DNA of 64,000 nucleotides from Auanema rhodensis. Its lineage: Eukaryota > Nematoda > Chromadorea > Rhabditida > Rhabditidae. Below the pieces are notes generated by a model. It had not been told where the DNA came from. It saw only the letters and a program-made list of their open reading frames with translations, and ran no database searches. Below are positions 25,301 to 43,464 of this stretch, in pieces. Where the stretch lies: contig OZ059899.1 of NCBI GenBank assembly GCA_964057225.1, positions 7,502,001 through 7,566,000 on the forward strand. Direction: 5' to 3'. The first letter of the stretch is position 1, and every line of letters starts with the position of its first letter. Made by a program: the position numbers and the translations under genes.

Positions 25301-27930
25301 TGTTGGAGCTTCTGTAGTGGACGTTAGTTGTTCACTAGTTGTTGGAGCTTCAGTAGTAGACGTTGGCTGTTCACTAGTTGTTGGAGCTTCAGTAGTGGAC
25401 GTTGGCTGTTCACTAGTGGTTAGAGCTTCAGTAGTTGACATTGGTTGTTCACTAGTGGTTAGAGCTTCAGTAGTAGACGTTGGCTGTTCACTTGTGGCTT
25501 GAGCTTCAGTAGTTGACGTTAGTTGTTCACTTGTGGCTTGAGCTTCAGTAGTTGACATTGGTTGTTCACTAGTTGTTGGAGCTTCTGTAGTGGACGTTAG
25601 TTGTTCACTAGTTGTTGGAGCTTCTGTAGTGGACATTAGTTGTTCACTAGTTGTTGGAGCTTCTGTAGTGGACATTAGTGGTTCACTAGTTGTTGGAGCT
25701 TCTGTAGTGGACATTAGTGGTTCACTAGTTGTTGGAGCTTCAGTAGTGGACGTTAGTTGTTCACTAGTTGTTGGAGCTTCTGTAGTGGACATTAGTGGTT
25801 CACTAGTTGTTGGAGCTTCTGTAGTGGACGTTAGTTGTTCACTAGTTGTTGGAGCTTCTGTAGTGGACATTAGTGGTTCACTAGTTGTTGGAGCTTCAGT
25901 AGTGGACGTTAGTTGTTCACTAGTAGTTGGACCTTCAGTAGTAGACGTTGGCTCTTCACTTGTGTCTTGAGCTTCAGTAGTTGACGTTAGTTGTTCACTT
26001 GTGGCTTGAGCTTCAGTAGTTGACATTGGTTGTTCACTAGTTGTTGGAGCTTCTGTAGTGGACGTTAGTTGTTCACTAGTTGTTGGAGCTTCTGTAGTGG
26101 ACATTAGTTGTTCACTAGTTGTTGGAGCTTCAGTAGTGGACGTTAGTTGTTCACTAGTTGTTGGAGCTTCTGTAGTGGACATTAGTGGTTCACTAGTTGT
26201 TGGAGCTTCTGTAGTGGACGTTAGTTGTTCACTAGTTGTTGGAGCTTCTGTAGTGGACATTAGTGGTTCACTAGTTGTTGGAGCTTCAGTAGTGGACGTT
26301 AGTTGTTCACTAGTAGTTGGACCTTCAGTAGTAGACGTTGGCTCTTCACTTGTGTCTTGAGCTTCAGTAGTAGACGTTGGCTCTTCACTTGTGTCTTGAG
26401 CTTCAGTAGTGGACGTTGGCTGTTCACTAGTGGTTGGAGCTTCTGTAGTGGACGTTAGTTGTTCACTAGTGGTTGGAGCTTCTGTAGTGGACATTAGTGG
26501 TTCACTAGTTGTTGGAGCTTCAGTAGTGGACGTTAGTTGTTCACTAGTAGTTGGACCTTCAGTAGTAGACGTTGGCTCTTCACTTGTGTCTTGAGCTTCA
26601 GTAGTGGACGTTGGCTGTTCACTAGTGGTTGGAGCTTCTGTAGTGGACGTTAGTTGTTCACTAGTTGTTGGAGTTTCTGTAGTCAAAGTTGATTTTGATG
26701 TCGATGTTGTAATATTATCAGAGCTATCTAAAAATAAACTCAATTCTTTTGTTCTCTAACATGACCTCTTACTTATTATATGAGAAATAACTTGAGATAT
26801 ATTTTGACCTTTACCAACAGAAGTGACTGCATTTTCTGAAATATTATAAAGATTCCGTATTTGTTTTTGCGTTAATTGATCTGATGTTAAGATGGTTTCC
26901 TGTGAACGGAGTAAGCATTTCGATAAAATCTGGTCAAAGTTTTCTAGGTCTTCTTTTTTACTGAAAATAGTCTTATTATGATATCTACGGTATAAACTAA
27001 GACTACCCGGTATAATTTGCAGATGCCATACATGGGATAAAATAAAGAAAATAATTTTTTCTATCAGAATTATCTAAATTGGTTTCATATTTCTCTACAG
27101 CACTGAAATTATGAAATATTTTATAATGATTTACATTTGCTTTTTTTAAGATGAAATTTTATTTTGTTTTATATTATATAGGATTTTTGCTGATTCAGTT
27201 ATAACGATAAAAAAATTTCGCTGGTCATGTTTGAACTATATGAAATTGTGATGCAATATTTCTTATGTGAGAATTATACATTAGTTTGTTTGGTAACACT
27301 ACGAATAAATGAAATTTTCAGTTTTAATAGGAAAGAGAATACAAAATGTCAAAAGAAATTTTAAACGTTTTTTTTACGTTATATAGAAAACTATAAAGAA
27401 AGTTAATTTTTTTTTATTTTGAGACGTTCACCTTTGTTGTGATAAGGATTTTGAATTAGATTGTTGAATGGTTTCAATATACTCAAGTGCTTGCGGTATA
27501 GTTAGTACATCAGTTGCTTCAGCAGTTTCAGAAAAAGTAATAATGGATAAGCTAAAATCATTATCAAGATTTTTTATGATTTCCTTAGCCTCTTTGCTGA
27601 TCTGTACAATATACTTTCAAAATTATAATTTTTACAAAGTAGAACCAACGGTATAGTAACTGCATGACGAAGTATCTCGCTTTTGCCGCAAAGCTTTTGT
27701 TTCATCTACAGTTGGAATAGCTACTGATAGAAGCTTTGTTACAATAGTATTGGTTTGTTTATGTTCTAAATAATTAATATTGATTTAAATATATAAAAAT
27801 ATAATTGTCTGTAAAAATTAATATAATTACTATTAGTTAGTACTATAGCTAAAATAACCGCCACAGCAGCAAGAACCACAACAAAAATTATCAGAACAAG
27901 TAGTGAAAGTACTAAATATGATTTCTTCAT
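7349..27930 (-). CDS. Giant membrane-anchored mucin-like protein (gene B)
   Basis: The start ATG at 27930 opens MKKSYLVLSLLVLIIFVVV, a single N-terminal anchor without a clear cleavage site. Exons with agreeing phases: 27831-27930, 27650-27765, 27432-27601, 27007-27102, 26773-26960, 7668-26727, then probably 7464-7566 and 7349-7381. The small exons encode a stalk with R-Q-K-R followed by D-T-S-S-C-S, then a VWA-like region (SIITFSE; YFLYFIPC) that aligns piece by piece with gene A. The sixth exon, 19,060 bp, encodes about 490 copies of a 13-residue PTS repeat. Total about 6,620 aa. The 3' end is uncertain: without the last splice the frame stops at 7664-7666 (TGA) right after TSTPIK. Composition implies dense O-glycosylation and a surface or shed role. 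No terminal VWA module like gene A's was found. Confidence 0.8.
13440..17322. repeat. 1,941-bp higher-order duplication inside the mucin array
   Basis: The block 13.44-15.38 kb is repeated at +1,941 bp (15.38-17.32 kb) with essentially the same order of unit variants. 1,941 equals 47 x 39 + 3 x 36, again whole units. Confidence 0.88.
17160..19440. repeat. 1,167-bp higher-order duplication inside the mucin array
   Basis: Blocks starting near 17.16 and 18.33 kb match at an offset of 1,167 bp (29 x 39 + 36). One clear difference is at 18744, where the second copy reads SEHP instead of SEQP. Confidence 0.85.
18950..24570. repeat. 2,844-bp higher-order duplication inside the mucin array
   Basis: Sequence in about 18.95-21.72 kb recurs at +2,844 bp (about 21.80-24.57 kb). 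The two are nearly identical over most of their length, including rare variants such as SEHP-free EALTT runs, a GVDIG-type antisense signature and a TEDP unit. 2,844 equals 72 x 39 + 36, so it is a whole number of repeat units and keeps frame. Confidence 0.88.
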
Positions 27931-28835
27931 TCTTTATTCTAAATTATAAAAAATTTGTTATTATATTTTAATAAATATAAAATAAAAAGAAATGAAGTAT
28001 AATAGAATAATGAAAAAGCAAAAAAGATTTCTTATAACACTATGGTTTTTTTTAACTAATTTATATTTTTTATCTATTATCAAAATAGAATTAAGTATGC
28101 GCCAAAGTTTCTGACCATTGATATTGAAATTCGACTAAATATGTTGTGTTTGAAATCTAAATTATTCAAAAAAATTTCTTGTTTTTACTTTTTGTTTCAG
28201 TTTTTCTCTTTTTTTCTGGATATATAATATTATCACATATAGTATTGTAAACATTTACAGTTTAATAAATAAAATAAATAAAAACTTGAGCATAAATTTC
28301 TTTTTCGAACTATAATTAAATAATTAGTTATTACAATAAGATTGTAAGTATAATCGAACATAACAACAGTTAAACGTCTAATGCATGTACATAAGGATAC
28401 AATCTACTGAAATTCTCAACTGAATATAGAAACTTTAAAGAATTTATGATTAGAGGAATCAGAGTAAAGATTATATATCATACAACATTTGCAACGTTCG
28501 AATATTTCATATGTGGAAGACATAAACTTAAACTGTCTTCGCACACATATTCTTCAATATGTATCTTTTTCTTTCTTTAATATTATATTTATGTTTGTGT
28601 AAACATTCAAATATTTTATGCTTTTTCATCATCATCTTGATGAATAATATGATATCAAATTGTTTCTTTTTTTGTAATGAATAAATAAATTATATTAGTT
28701 AATTAAATAATAATATTCAATATATCACATTATAATACAGTATTCAATTTATTTTATTTTATTAATTGTTCTATATGATTCACTTTACACTTTGCTTTGC
28801 TACTGAAATGATCTTCATCTCTTGTTTGAAACTCT
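27931..28835. other. Intergenic, AT-rich
   Basis: Holds the presumed promoter/5' UTR of mucin gene B (minus strand, start at 27930; a TTTAG acceptor lies 8 nt before its ATG) and the 3' flank of the phosphatase gene. No other coding signal seen. Confidence 0.5.
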
Positions 28836-30290
28836 TTAGCCTATCTTACATGGATCTGGACTGTTAGCTTCATTCTCTACCATCTTTAGTTCTTTCTTTT
28901 TTATTATAGAAGGGGTTGACAGCGGCTTTAAAGTGCAAAAAGTTATCTTTAAATTTTTAGAAACACGCATCACCTAAAGTTACAATCAATGAAATAATGT
29001 AAGTTAAAACTAACTGATCCAGAATTTCCGTCTGATCCGCAATAGTTTGGAGCAGAAAAAATTGTAACTATATGATTATCGAATTCCCATAAATGACCAT
29101 TCTAGTGTTTTTTTTGTATTTTGAAATAGTATAAGTTTAAATATACCGGAACTACTTCATGTGCTCTAACAATCAATTTCAAGCTTAATTTTTCACATAA
29201 TTCTTTTACAGCTCGTTTTCCAAAAATTACAGATGTATATCTAACCTATTGAATAAAAATTAATAGTGTAAATGACAAAATCTAAAATATCATAAACTAT
29301 AACATTACTGAATTGTATGCATATACTGGACAACAAGCATCAGTCGTTGGATCTGACCACATCAAATCTAAAGCAATTCCTTCGTCGCATTCATCAGGGC
29401 CACTAGGTTTCTACAAAATTGGGAAACGAATTTTCAACACATCAAATGTGATTAGAAAACTTTAAGGCTCAACAGACTATCCCATGACTGTATCAGGGGT
29501 GATAAACCACCGTGCATGCATAAAATTGTTTTATCAATTGTAGCACATAGAGGAAAATGATCAAATACCTAGAAAATAGAGTTTTATGTTTGATAACCCT
29601 TTAATACCAACTAACCTCATTGTACTTTTTCCATATATTGCTTGATCGTTTTTCAATTAATTCTTCACGAAAACCATACAATGCATTCATTCGTGAGCAT
29701 TCATGATTTCCACGAATTAAATATATTGAATTAGGATATAGTACTTTATAACAAAGTAATAAAGTTATAACCTTTAAATAGTATAATTAAAAATTAATTT
29801 TTAACTATTAAAAATAATAATATTAACAACTTCTAAAGATAATTTTCCTCTGTCCACATAATCACCTAAGAAAAGTAAAACTGTATTGGGAGGTGTACCA
29901 ACAACGGATAAAAATCTGAAATTTGTCTTTTTCAAGTTTAATGAAAAATCGAAATTAAATGAAAAATAATTCTAGACTGCTAAAAATATTATAAATTTTC
30001 AAATGTATACTTTAACAGATCCAGCAGCTGTCCATGAATATCTCCAAATATAACCAACGGAGCTGTCAAACATAAAGTTGCTGGTTCTAGTTTTAAAACC
30101 GATGTTGCCTTAAAAATACAATATAATAAATTGTCGTTAATTATTGTTTTTATATATGATATAGCTTGTAATTTATTTAAATCTATATTACCTCATTTAG
30201 TATTTGAGATAACTGTTGATCAGTGAATCCACATATATGATAATCAGTTTGTATTCGGCGTATAATTCGTTCAGCCAATATTTTAGTTAG
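28836..30290 (-). CDS. PPP-family serine/threonine protein phosphatase, PP1-like (5' exon not located)
   Basis: Exons with agreeing phases: 30192-30290, 30011-30108, 29828-29915, 29616-29771, 29461-29568, 29309-29410, 29147-29245, 29015-29101, 28836-28973 (324 residues visible). The metal-binding and catalytic motifs of the PPP family follow in order: GDIHGQ, GDYVDRG, RGNHE, HGGLSP, RAHE and FSAPNYCG. The closest family by layout is the PP1 catalytic subunit, but many core residues differ, as in the diverged PP1-like phosphatases common in nematodes. It should dephosphorylate Ser/Thr in target proteins; the targets are unknown. The first visible exon begins behind an acceptor with LTKILAERI and has no in-frame Met, so a short 5' exon lies further right. 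The C-terminal tail is short and charged. Confidence 0.9.
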
Positions 30291-31989
30291 CTATATTACA
30301 ATTCATATAATTATTATAATTTGTTTAATTATTTTACTATTGTTTTATTAGTAGAATAATTAGTAGAAGTATTCATATTTATGTATATGAAAAACTTAAC
30401 CAGTTAATGTGAATGATATTAGTAAATTTGAAATTCCTATATCCAAACGTGTCAAATAATTTACGTGGAAATTAGAATAAATAATGAGAAAAAACATTCA
30501 ATTACAGAAATATGATTGAAAAATATCAATTTTATTCTTTATATTATTATTTCAAATTACTTAGTTAGATTTTAAGGAAAATCAAAAAAAAATAATTTTT
30601 TTATGATTGCTTTGATACTTTTTATTTTTACGTTCAAATGATTAATGATGTTTGTGGCTTGTTTTAAGTATTTCAAAAGAAAGAGAAGATGATGGGAGGG
30701 GGGGGGGGGGAATTCGGATAGCATTAAGAAGGCGTGGCTAGTCTGTGCCAAATCAACCAAAAGCAAGACGTATATCCTTTTGACTGTCCTTTGCATTCAT
30801 TTCAAGGAATGCAATTATTTATTATATGACTTCATATTCAAAATATAAAAAATATAAATATATTTTAATTATGCATAAACTACTAATTATATGTTATGAT
30901 GTTTTCATTATATATAAATCCGCTATTGAATAATTGAATATTGATACAATCTGAATGTATATTTTGTTTTATTTATATGAATCGAATATTTTTTTAATTT
31001 ATTTCATTTTATTCTAAATATATAATATATAGGCTACCTTATTTTCTAATAGTTATTAATAAGATCGAATAAGAAATTTTCCCTAAGAAGCAAAACTTGC
31101 AAATAGGAACTGGTCAGCTAGTTTATATAACTTTCCGTTGCTTTTGTCCGATGACTATTATATAGCTAATACTTTCTAGTTATCTTATATGCTTAATCAT
31201 ACTATATAGAATATAATTATGTTATTCTTCCCAGACTATGATGGTATTCTTTTTACTTGTTATACTTCTTTACAACTACTTGATACCTATGCATAAGCAT
31301 ACACAAACCTTTTTTTGAATTAAGAAATAATCTTTATATCTTTTTTATAATATATGTAAATATATATATATATATATGTTATATGTTTTCTTTATTAGAT
31401 AATAATACAATATCCGGAAGATAATTATCTAAGAATTTTCATCCGGTCAATCATGTTTCTTATGCAATCATGTATATGTATACATGAATTCATGACTTCA
31501 CCAACAACTAGCTTTTTCTTAACGGCTCTTTATCATTGAATGAGATCTAATTTGAATGTTTTCTTTCACTCTTATATACATAAGAATATTATTATTATAA
31601 CTTATATGTTCACATATTCAATCTACCATTCTATTTCATTTTCTCTATTTATTTTGTATTTATATGTAGATACTCAGATGAATGCCCGTTATATGATTTT
31701 CATCCTTTTCTTCTTCATTCCTTAAAAACAAAAACTGTTTCACGGAAGCAGCCAAGACAAAAAAATTGACAACGAGACAGAAGCAATCCATTGGATTTGA
31801 CGTACTTTTGCAATTTTTCCTTTTACGGCCTTCGTTCTTACTTTCTCTCTCGTGTATCCCGGTCTAGATTGTACAACCCTGTTTCAATGGCCAAGTAGTT
31901 GATCCAAGTCAATTAATTCATCTGAGATTTTTTTGCTTTCCTTTATACTTACCCATTTCTTACGTCAAACTTATGTTTCTATCTAAGGG
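30291..31989. other. Intergenic between divergent genes
   Basis: Must hold the unlocated first exon and promoter of the phosphatase (minus) and the promoter of the hedgehog-related gene (plus). Contains a run of 13 G at 30698-30710 and a short (TA)n near 31360. An open frame at 30572-30796 (minus) reads through the G run as prolines and is not convincing. Confidence 0.45.
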
Positions 31990-39264
<7,275 letters not shown>

Positions 39265-39326
39265 CTGAACGTTACATCTTATTGAACATAACATGTTTTG
39301 TTAAATCGAATTGGAAGTTACATTCG

Positions 39327-39410
<84 letters not shown>

Positions 39411-39778
39411 TTGAAATTCAAATCAATTTTATCGAACGAAGAAAATAAAATAGATATATACTTACTAGGAAGGTTCGCATTTTTTGTTTTTTAAATTTAT
39501 TTTAAATGCTTAACCCCCCATTCAATTCAATCTTTTGCGTATTTGTAGTCCGTCTAGGTGCTTGGCTTATTTCTAATAATATTTCCTTTTCGATATAATT
39601 CTGTGTAATTACATTGTAGATTATTTTTAAAATTATCTTTTTCAATTCATTTCTCAACACTTATTTTATTGTCAACTATATAATTTGTAGAAACAGGCTA
39701 TACTTTCCGACAATATTGTCGATGCTCAGGCATTTGATGCTAGTTTCTTTCTTTAAATTCATTTAAATACTTCAAAAA

Positions 39779-39813
<35 letters not shown>

Positions 39814-40374
39814 GATGTAGTATTAAAATGTTTTTTTCTTTGAAATCAAAATTATTTAATTTTTTTTGTCTGAAAGATATGTGTTCCGTCTCCATGCAAT
39901 GACTTTGTTGTGCCCAACCATGGTACAGGTACTTGTTTTATTTCGTAGAATGTTATTATTATTATTATAATTATTATTACTTTTTTCTAACTATTTTTCT
40001 ATTTTTTTTTTAAGATTCAATTTTCTATTTAAGATTGAAAACGATAAAGTATTTTCTCATGATTTCTTTTCATTCGCTTTATTGCAAAACGTAAAAATAT
40101 TCGAAAAAATAAAAATACATACAAAAAAATATTTTATGACAATGAAGTTAAGCAACAGAAACGAAATATACATGAGCTACATATACATATGCGTATACAT
40201 TCATATGTCTTCATTTCAAGGTATCTAATTTCAACTTCATTCTGATTATCATTAAAGCAAAGCTTAAATATAAGAGATTTTTTCTTCCAATATCATTGTA
40301 TGTGTTAGATATAGCATAGGTTCTGCTTGGACATGAATGCAAACTGAAATCTTCATGTATGGAATGTGAAAGGC
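39265..40374. other. Intergenic with (TA)n tracts
   Basis: Lies between convergent genes: the hedgehog-related gene (plus) and the small MGCC protein (minus). (TA)n tracts at about 39332-39404 and 39781-39810. Weak exon-like pieces on the plus strand at about 39,690-39,740 (TGYTFRQYCRCSG) and 39,884-39,930 (ICVPSPCNDFVVPNHG) look cysteine-rich but were not joined to any gene. Confidence 0.4.
39332..39404. repeat. (TA)n microsatellite
   Basis: About 73 bp of alternating T and A just downstream of the hedgehog-related gene. Confidence 0.95.
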
Positions 40375-41858
40375 TTAAATTCGAATATCGAAGTGAGGTG
40401 GTATCCGAGCAACGAGTTGATAATCGAAATATAAAGCTCCATTAACCATAGTAACTGTTCGGCCCTCGGCCTAAAAATTTTGATTTAGTACTTCTCGAAC
40501 AAGTCACTGACAAATGAAATTAGTGTTCTGAAACAAAAAAAAAACTTACTTTAGCTTTTCTAATTTGTCCTTGTAAGGCAGTTGGATCCATAGATGGTGC
40601 TTGAGCTCCAACAATTGCTCCAGCTTGTTGCATCATCATAGCAACACCCATACCAACACCCATTGACCTTTAAAAGAAATGATTAATTACTTTTAAAAAC
40701 ATATATTTCTCTTATATACTATAATCCTTTATTGAAAAATAACGATAATTATCATCTCAACTACTGAATATTCATCAAAATCTCTATGTTGACAAATGCA
40801 AGAGCCAAAAGAACTTTGAGGCATTTCAAAATGCAAATTGAAATCAGCAAATAGTTATTCAAAGGACAAATTTTTAAAAAAGAATAACTTCTTTTCTTTA
40901 TTAGAAATTGCCTCGCATTGCTGTAGTTGTTATATTTTTTTCATGAAGTTTCAAATACAACATGATATTCCATTACATGCTCTGATGTTCAGACAAATTA
41001 AAATTTTAAAATCAGATCAGCACGACATTCCTTCATCTGAAATACATCCTACACAAAAGTATCTTTCAACTTTTTTGGCCTATATTATTTTGATGTGGAA
41101 GATCTAGAAACAAACATGTAATCAAGTTTAGAAAATTTATAAAATGTGAAAGCACATGCTGCTCCCGATTCTATCTTTATCTTTCATCTCCAACTTAACA
41201 ACAAAAAACGTTTTATGAGCCAGATGAAGAAAGTGACTTCTTCTTCGTTTTTTAATCACATTTCTATTTTACACATTAAGCTGTTATAAATTTGAGAGTC
41301 GATAATACGAATAGAATTGTTGGAAAAGTTATCCTCCTTGCCGTCGTAGCTACATTCATATTCGTGAAATTTAACTGAATCAAGTAGTGCCTAGTGCCCT
41401 TGTCGTAGCTGAATACTTCGGAAGCTGTAACAAAATTTCCGGCTCTTGTAATAGTCGCTAAGCACGTTGACATGAACGAGAAAGCGACATGCATCTTTTC
41501 ATCACTTACTGCTATTCTACAGTTAAATTGAAATGAATAGATAACATAGCTATGTTTATAAAAATAGCGAAAAATTGTAAAAAACTGATGTATATAACAT
41601 TTTCTCAAAAGTACACCATAATTTACAAAGAAATGTTCAACTAATTTTGTCATCGTTTTTTCAGTTAGTTAGAATATCAATGATGTAAAATATTATAAAT
41701 ATAGACACATAGATCTATGGTCTGATTTTAAGTCATAAAATTAAATAAATAGCATTCTATATTTTGCGCAGTAAATTGATAAAAATCAAAACTTACGATT
41801 GTCGTCTTTTACGGTCCTCATTAAATTGCTCCGATTCTGAGGACACGCAACAGCCCAT
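40375..41858 (-). CDS. Small MGCC protein, probably myristoylated/palmitoylated (91 aa)
   Basis: Three exons with exact phase agreement: 41797-41858, 40550-40667 and 40375-40470, giving 91 residues and a TAA stop. The protein starts MGCCVSSESEQF: Gly2 with Ser6 fits the N-myristoylation pattern, and Cys3/Cys4 could be palmitoylated, which would place it on the inner face of a membrane. A charged stretch (EDRKRRQ), a Met/Gly/Ala-rich segment (MGVGMGVAMMMQQAGAIVG) and a conserved-looking tail (LYFDYQLVARIPPHFDI) follow. Intron 1 is 1.1 kb and uses an AAG acceptor; intron 2 is 79 bp. No exon is long enough to stand out alone. The family is not recognised and the function unknown. Confidence 0.75.
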
Positions 41859-42156
41859 GATGTGTTCAGACCATTCTGATTTGCTTCAGGAAACTCTCTC
41901 TAAAGTAGAAAAGTTAAACTTAAGTTAAAATAAGATGAGTTTAAAGCTACAACGTTAATAGAATACTAATATGTGAACTAAGACAAAATTGAAATACCAA
42001 CAAGTGATGTTATGAAGACATAACAAGTTTAAACAAGAGTTTGCTGTAAAAAAAGAGAAAAGTAGAAATAAAGAAATAAGTATCATATAACAGATTTGAG
42101 TATATAACAGAATATTGTTAAAATAAATTGAAGAATTGTTTTTTTTTCACTTTCAG

Positions 42157-42276
42157 ATATGGGCTCGACAAGTGGGCTTTCATGTTTTCAGTACAGCAAC
42201 TTTAGCCTCCCGTGGCCTTAATGTAATTGAAAAGTCAGCCGGCCTCTATTATGCTTTTGTGGAACAATCACATTAG
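42157..42276 (+). other. Candidate orphan terminal exon
   Basis: Directly after a strong acceptor (TTTTTTTCACTTTCAG) a frame of 39 codons reads IWARQVGFHVFSTATLASRG...AFVEQSH and ends in TAG. Composition is protein-like and codon use is unlike the AT-rich surroundings. No upstream exon was found on the plus strand; the small MGCC gene occupies the opposite strand upstream. Confidence 0.4.
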
Positions 42277-43356
42277 AGAGTCAGACTCTATGAGAATCAT
42301 CCGTCCTCCAATACTTTTTTCTGCTCAAACATTTTTCTAAGTACTTTTGATAAAAAAAACGTATTCAAGCTAGTTTTACTAGTACATTACACAACTTTTC
42401 AACAATTTTATATATATATATAATATTATAAATGTAAATATATAGAATATAAAATTTCAATATATACAAATAGAATTATGAAGAACTAAACATAATATTT
42501 CGAAAAAAAACCAGAAAGTAGAAGTATAATAACGGAAGGAAGAAAACGACTAGATAAAATGAGAAATAGATTATTAAAATTGAAGCAAGGAAATGGATGA
42601 TCATACATGAAAAAAAAGGAATTGAATCTAAAATGAAAAAAAAAATAAACGAATAAGAGGAAAGTATAGAATATGAGCAATATTTATATGATTTTTACTT
42701 AAACGTTGTGGAACTTAAGGAATCTTGTTTAATGATAGAAAACAAATAAAAATAAAAAGTAGTATAAAGGTTATGAGAAAGTATAGGGCAAATACTTTTC
42801 ATTGTTCTTGCAACTTGATAATTGTGCGAATATAGTTTAGACAAGAGTCATATAAATGATAAATAAAGACTTAAGGAAAGTAAAAGTGATGTATGTTCAA
42901 GTATATGATTATGCATGAGCAGTAGTTCAAAAAAGAAATAATGTTCTTGATATATAAGAAGAATCAAAATATTCATTTACAAATTGCTAAAGATGAATAG
43001 TAATTATTCAAGCATATTTCATCAAGTATATATTTTTATTTTATTTATTTATTTATGATATTTATCCCGGAGGGAGAATCAGACGAGGAACGAGTGATGA
43101 GATGAAAATAACAACTATAACCTTATTTGATTTCAGTTGGAATGAGAGTAGAGCTTGAAGATTAAGATTAAGCTAAATTTTAAAAAAAAGTAGATGAGAA
43201 GAAGTGTGGATATACATTTTATAAAAACCTTGAAAAACGAGTTTCACATTTTTCATATGTGATATCCGGCAACTGTGAGCTGCTTTCATATTTCCCAGAA
43301 ATGTAAATTTTAAATCTCTAAAATTCATAAGAACAAACTTTATAATTTAAAAAAGA

Positions 43357-43464
43357 CTATACATTTGTTGTGGAAGAACTTTTATTATCTTCACCTTCAT
43401 CATTGATATCAGATTGACGTAGAGCTTTAAGGTCGTATTTATTGTGTCGTTTTCGAATGTATAT
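43357..43464 (-). other. Candidate orphan terminal exon with PDZ-ligand-like end
   Basis: After an acceptor (TTCTTCTTCAACATAG) on the minus strand a 35-codon frame reads IYIRKRHNKYDLKALRQSD...SSSTTNV and ends in TAG. It resembles a cytoplasmic tail, and the last residues (T-N-V) fit a class I PDZ-binding motif. Upstream exons would lie to the right but were not found. Confidence 0.4.

Larger units (their letters stand above)
7669..26690 (-). repeat. 39-bp tandem repeat array coding for 13-residue mucin units
   Basis: The consensus unit on the minus strand is TSTTEAPTTSEQP, with frequent M or T at position 1 and A/Q/L/P swaps (EAQAT, EALTT, EAPIT, SEPL, SEEP). A 36-bp variant lacking one Thr codon (MSTEAP...) recurs. 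The reading frame is unbroken over about 19 kb. The array has zones: the N-terminal part (24.7-26.7 kb) is rich in SEQL/SEPL units, the middle in QPM/QPT units, and the C-terminal end (7.7-9.1 kb) in alternating 13- and 12-residue units. No Cys and almost no Asn. Confidence 0.97.

Noticed and set aside
7669-26600. Many plus-strand and alternate minus-strand frames in the 39-bp array
   Set aside because: They break irregularly at variant units, while only one minus frame is continuous over the whole 19 kb and joins to spliced N-terminal exons.
7669-26690. Regular direct repeats that could be mistaken for a CRISPR array or satellite DNA
   Set aside because: There are no unique spacers, the unit is a multiple of 3 nt and the frame is kept, as expected for coding minisatellite.
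41276-41653. Minus-strand frame of about 125 codons inside the large intron of the MGCC gene
   Set aside because: No ATG at its start, no splice context, low-complexity composition; probably chance.
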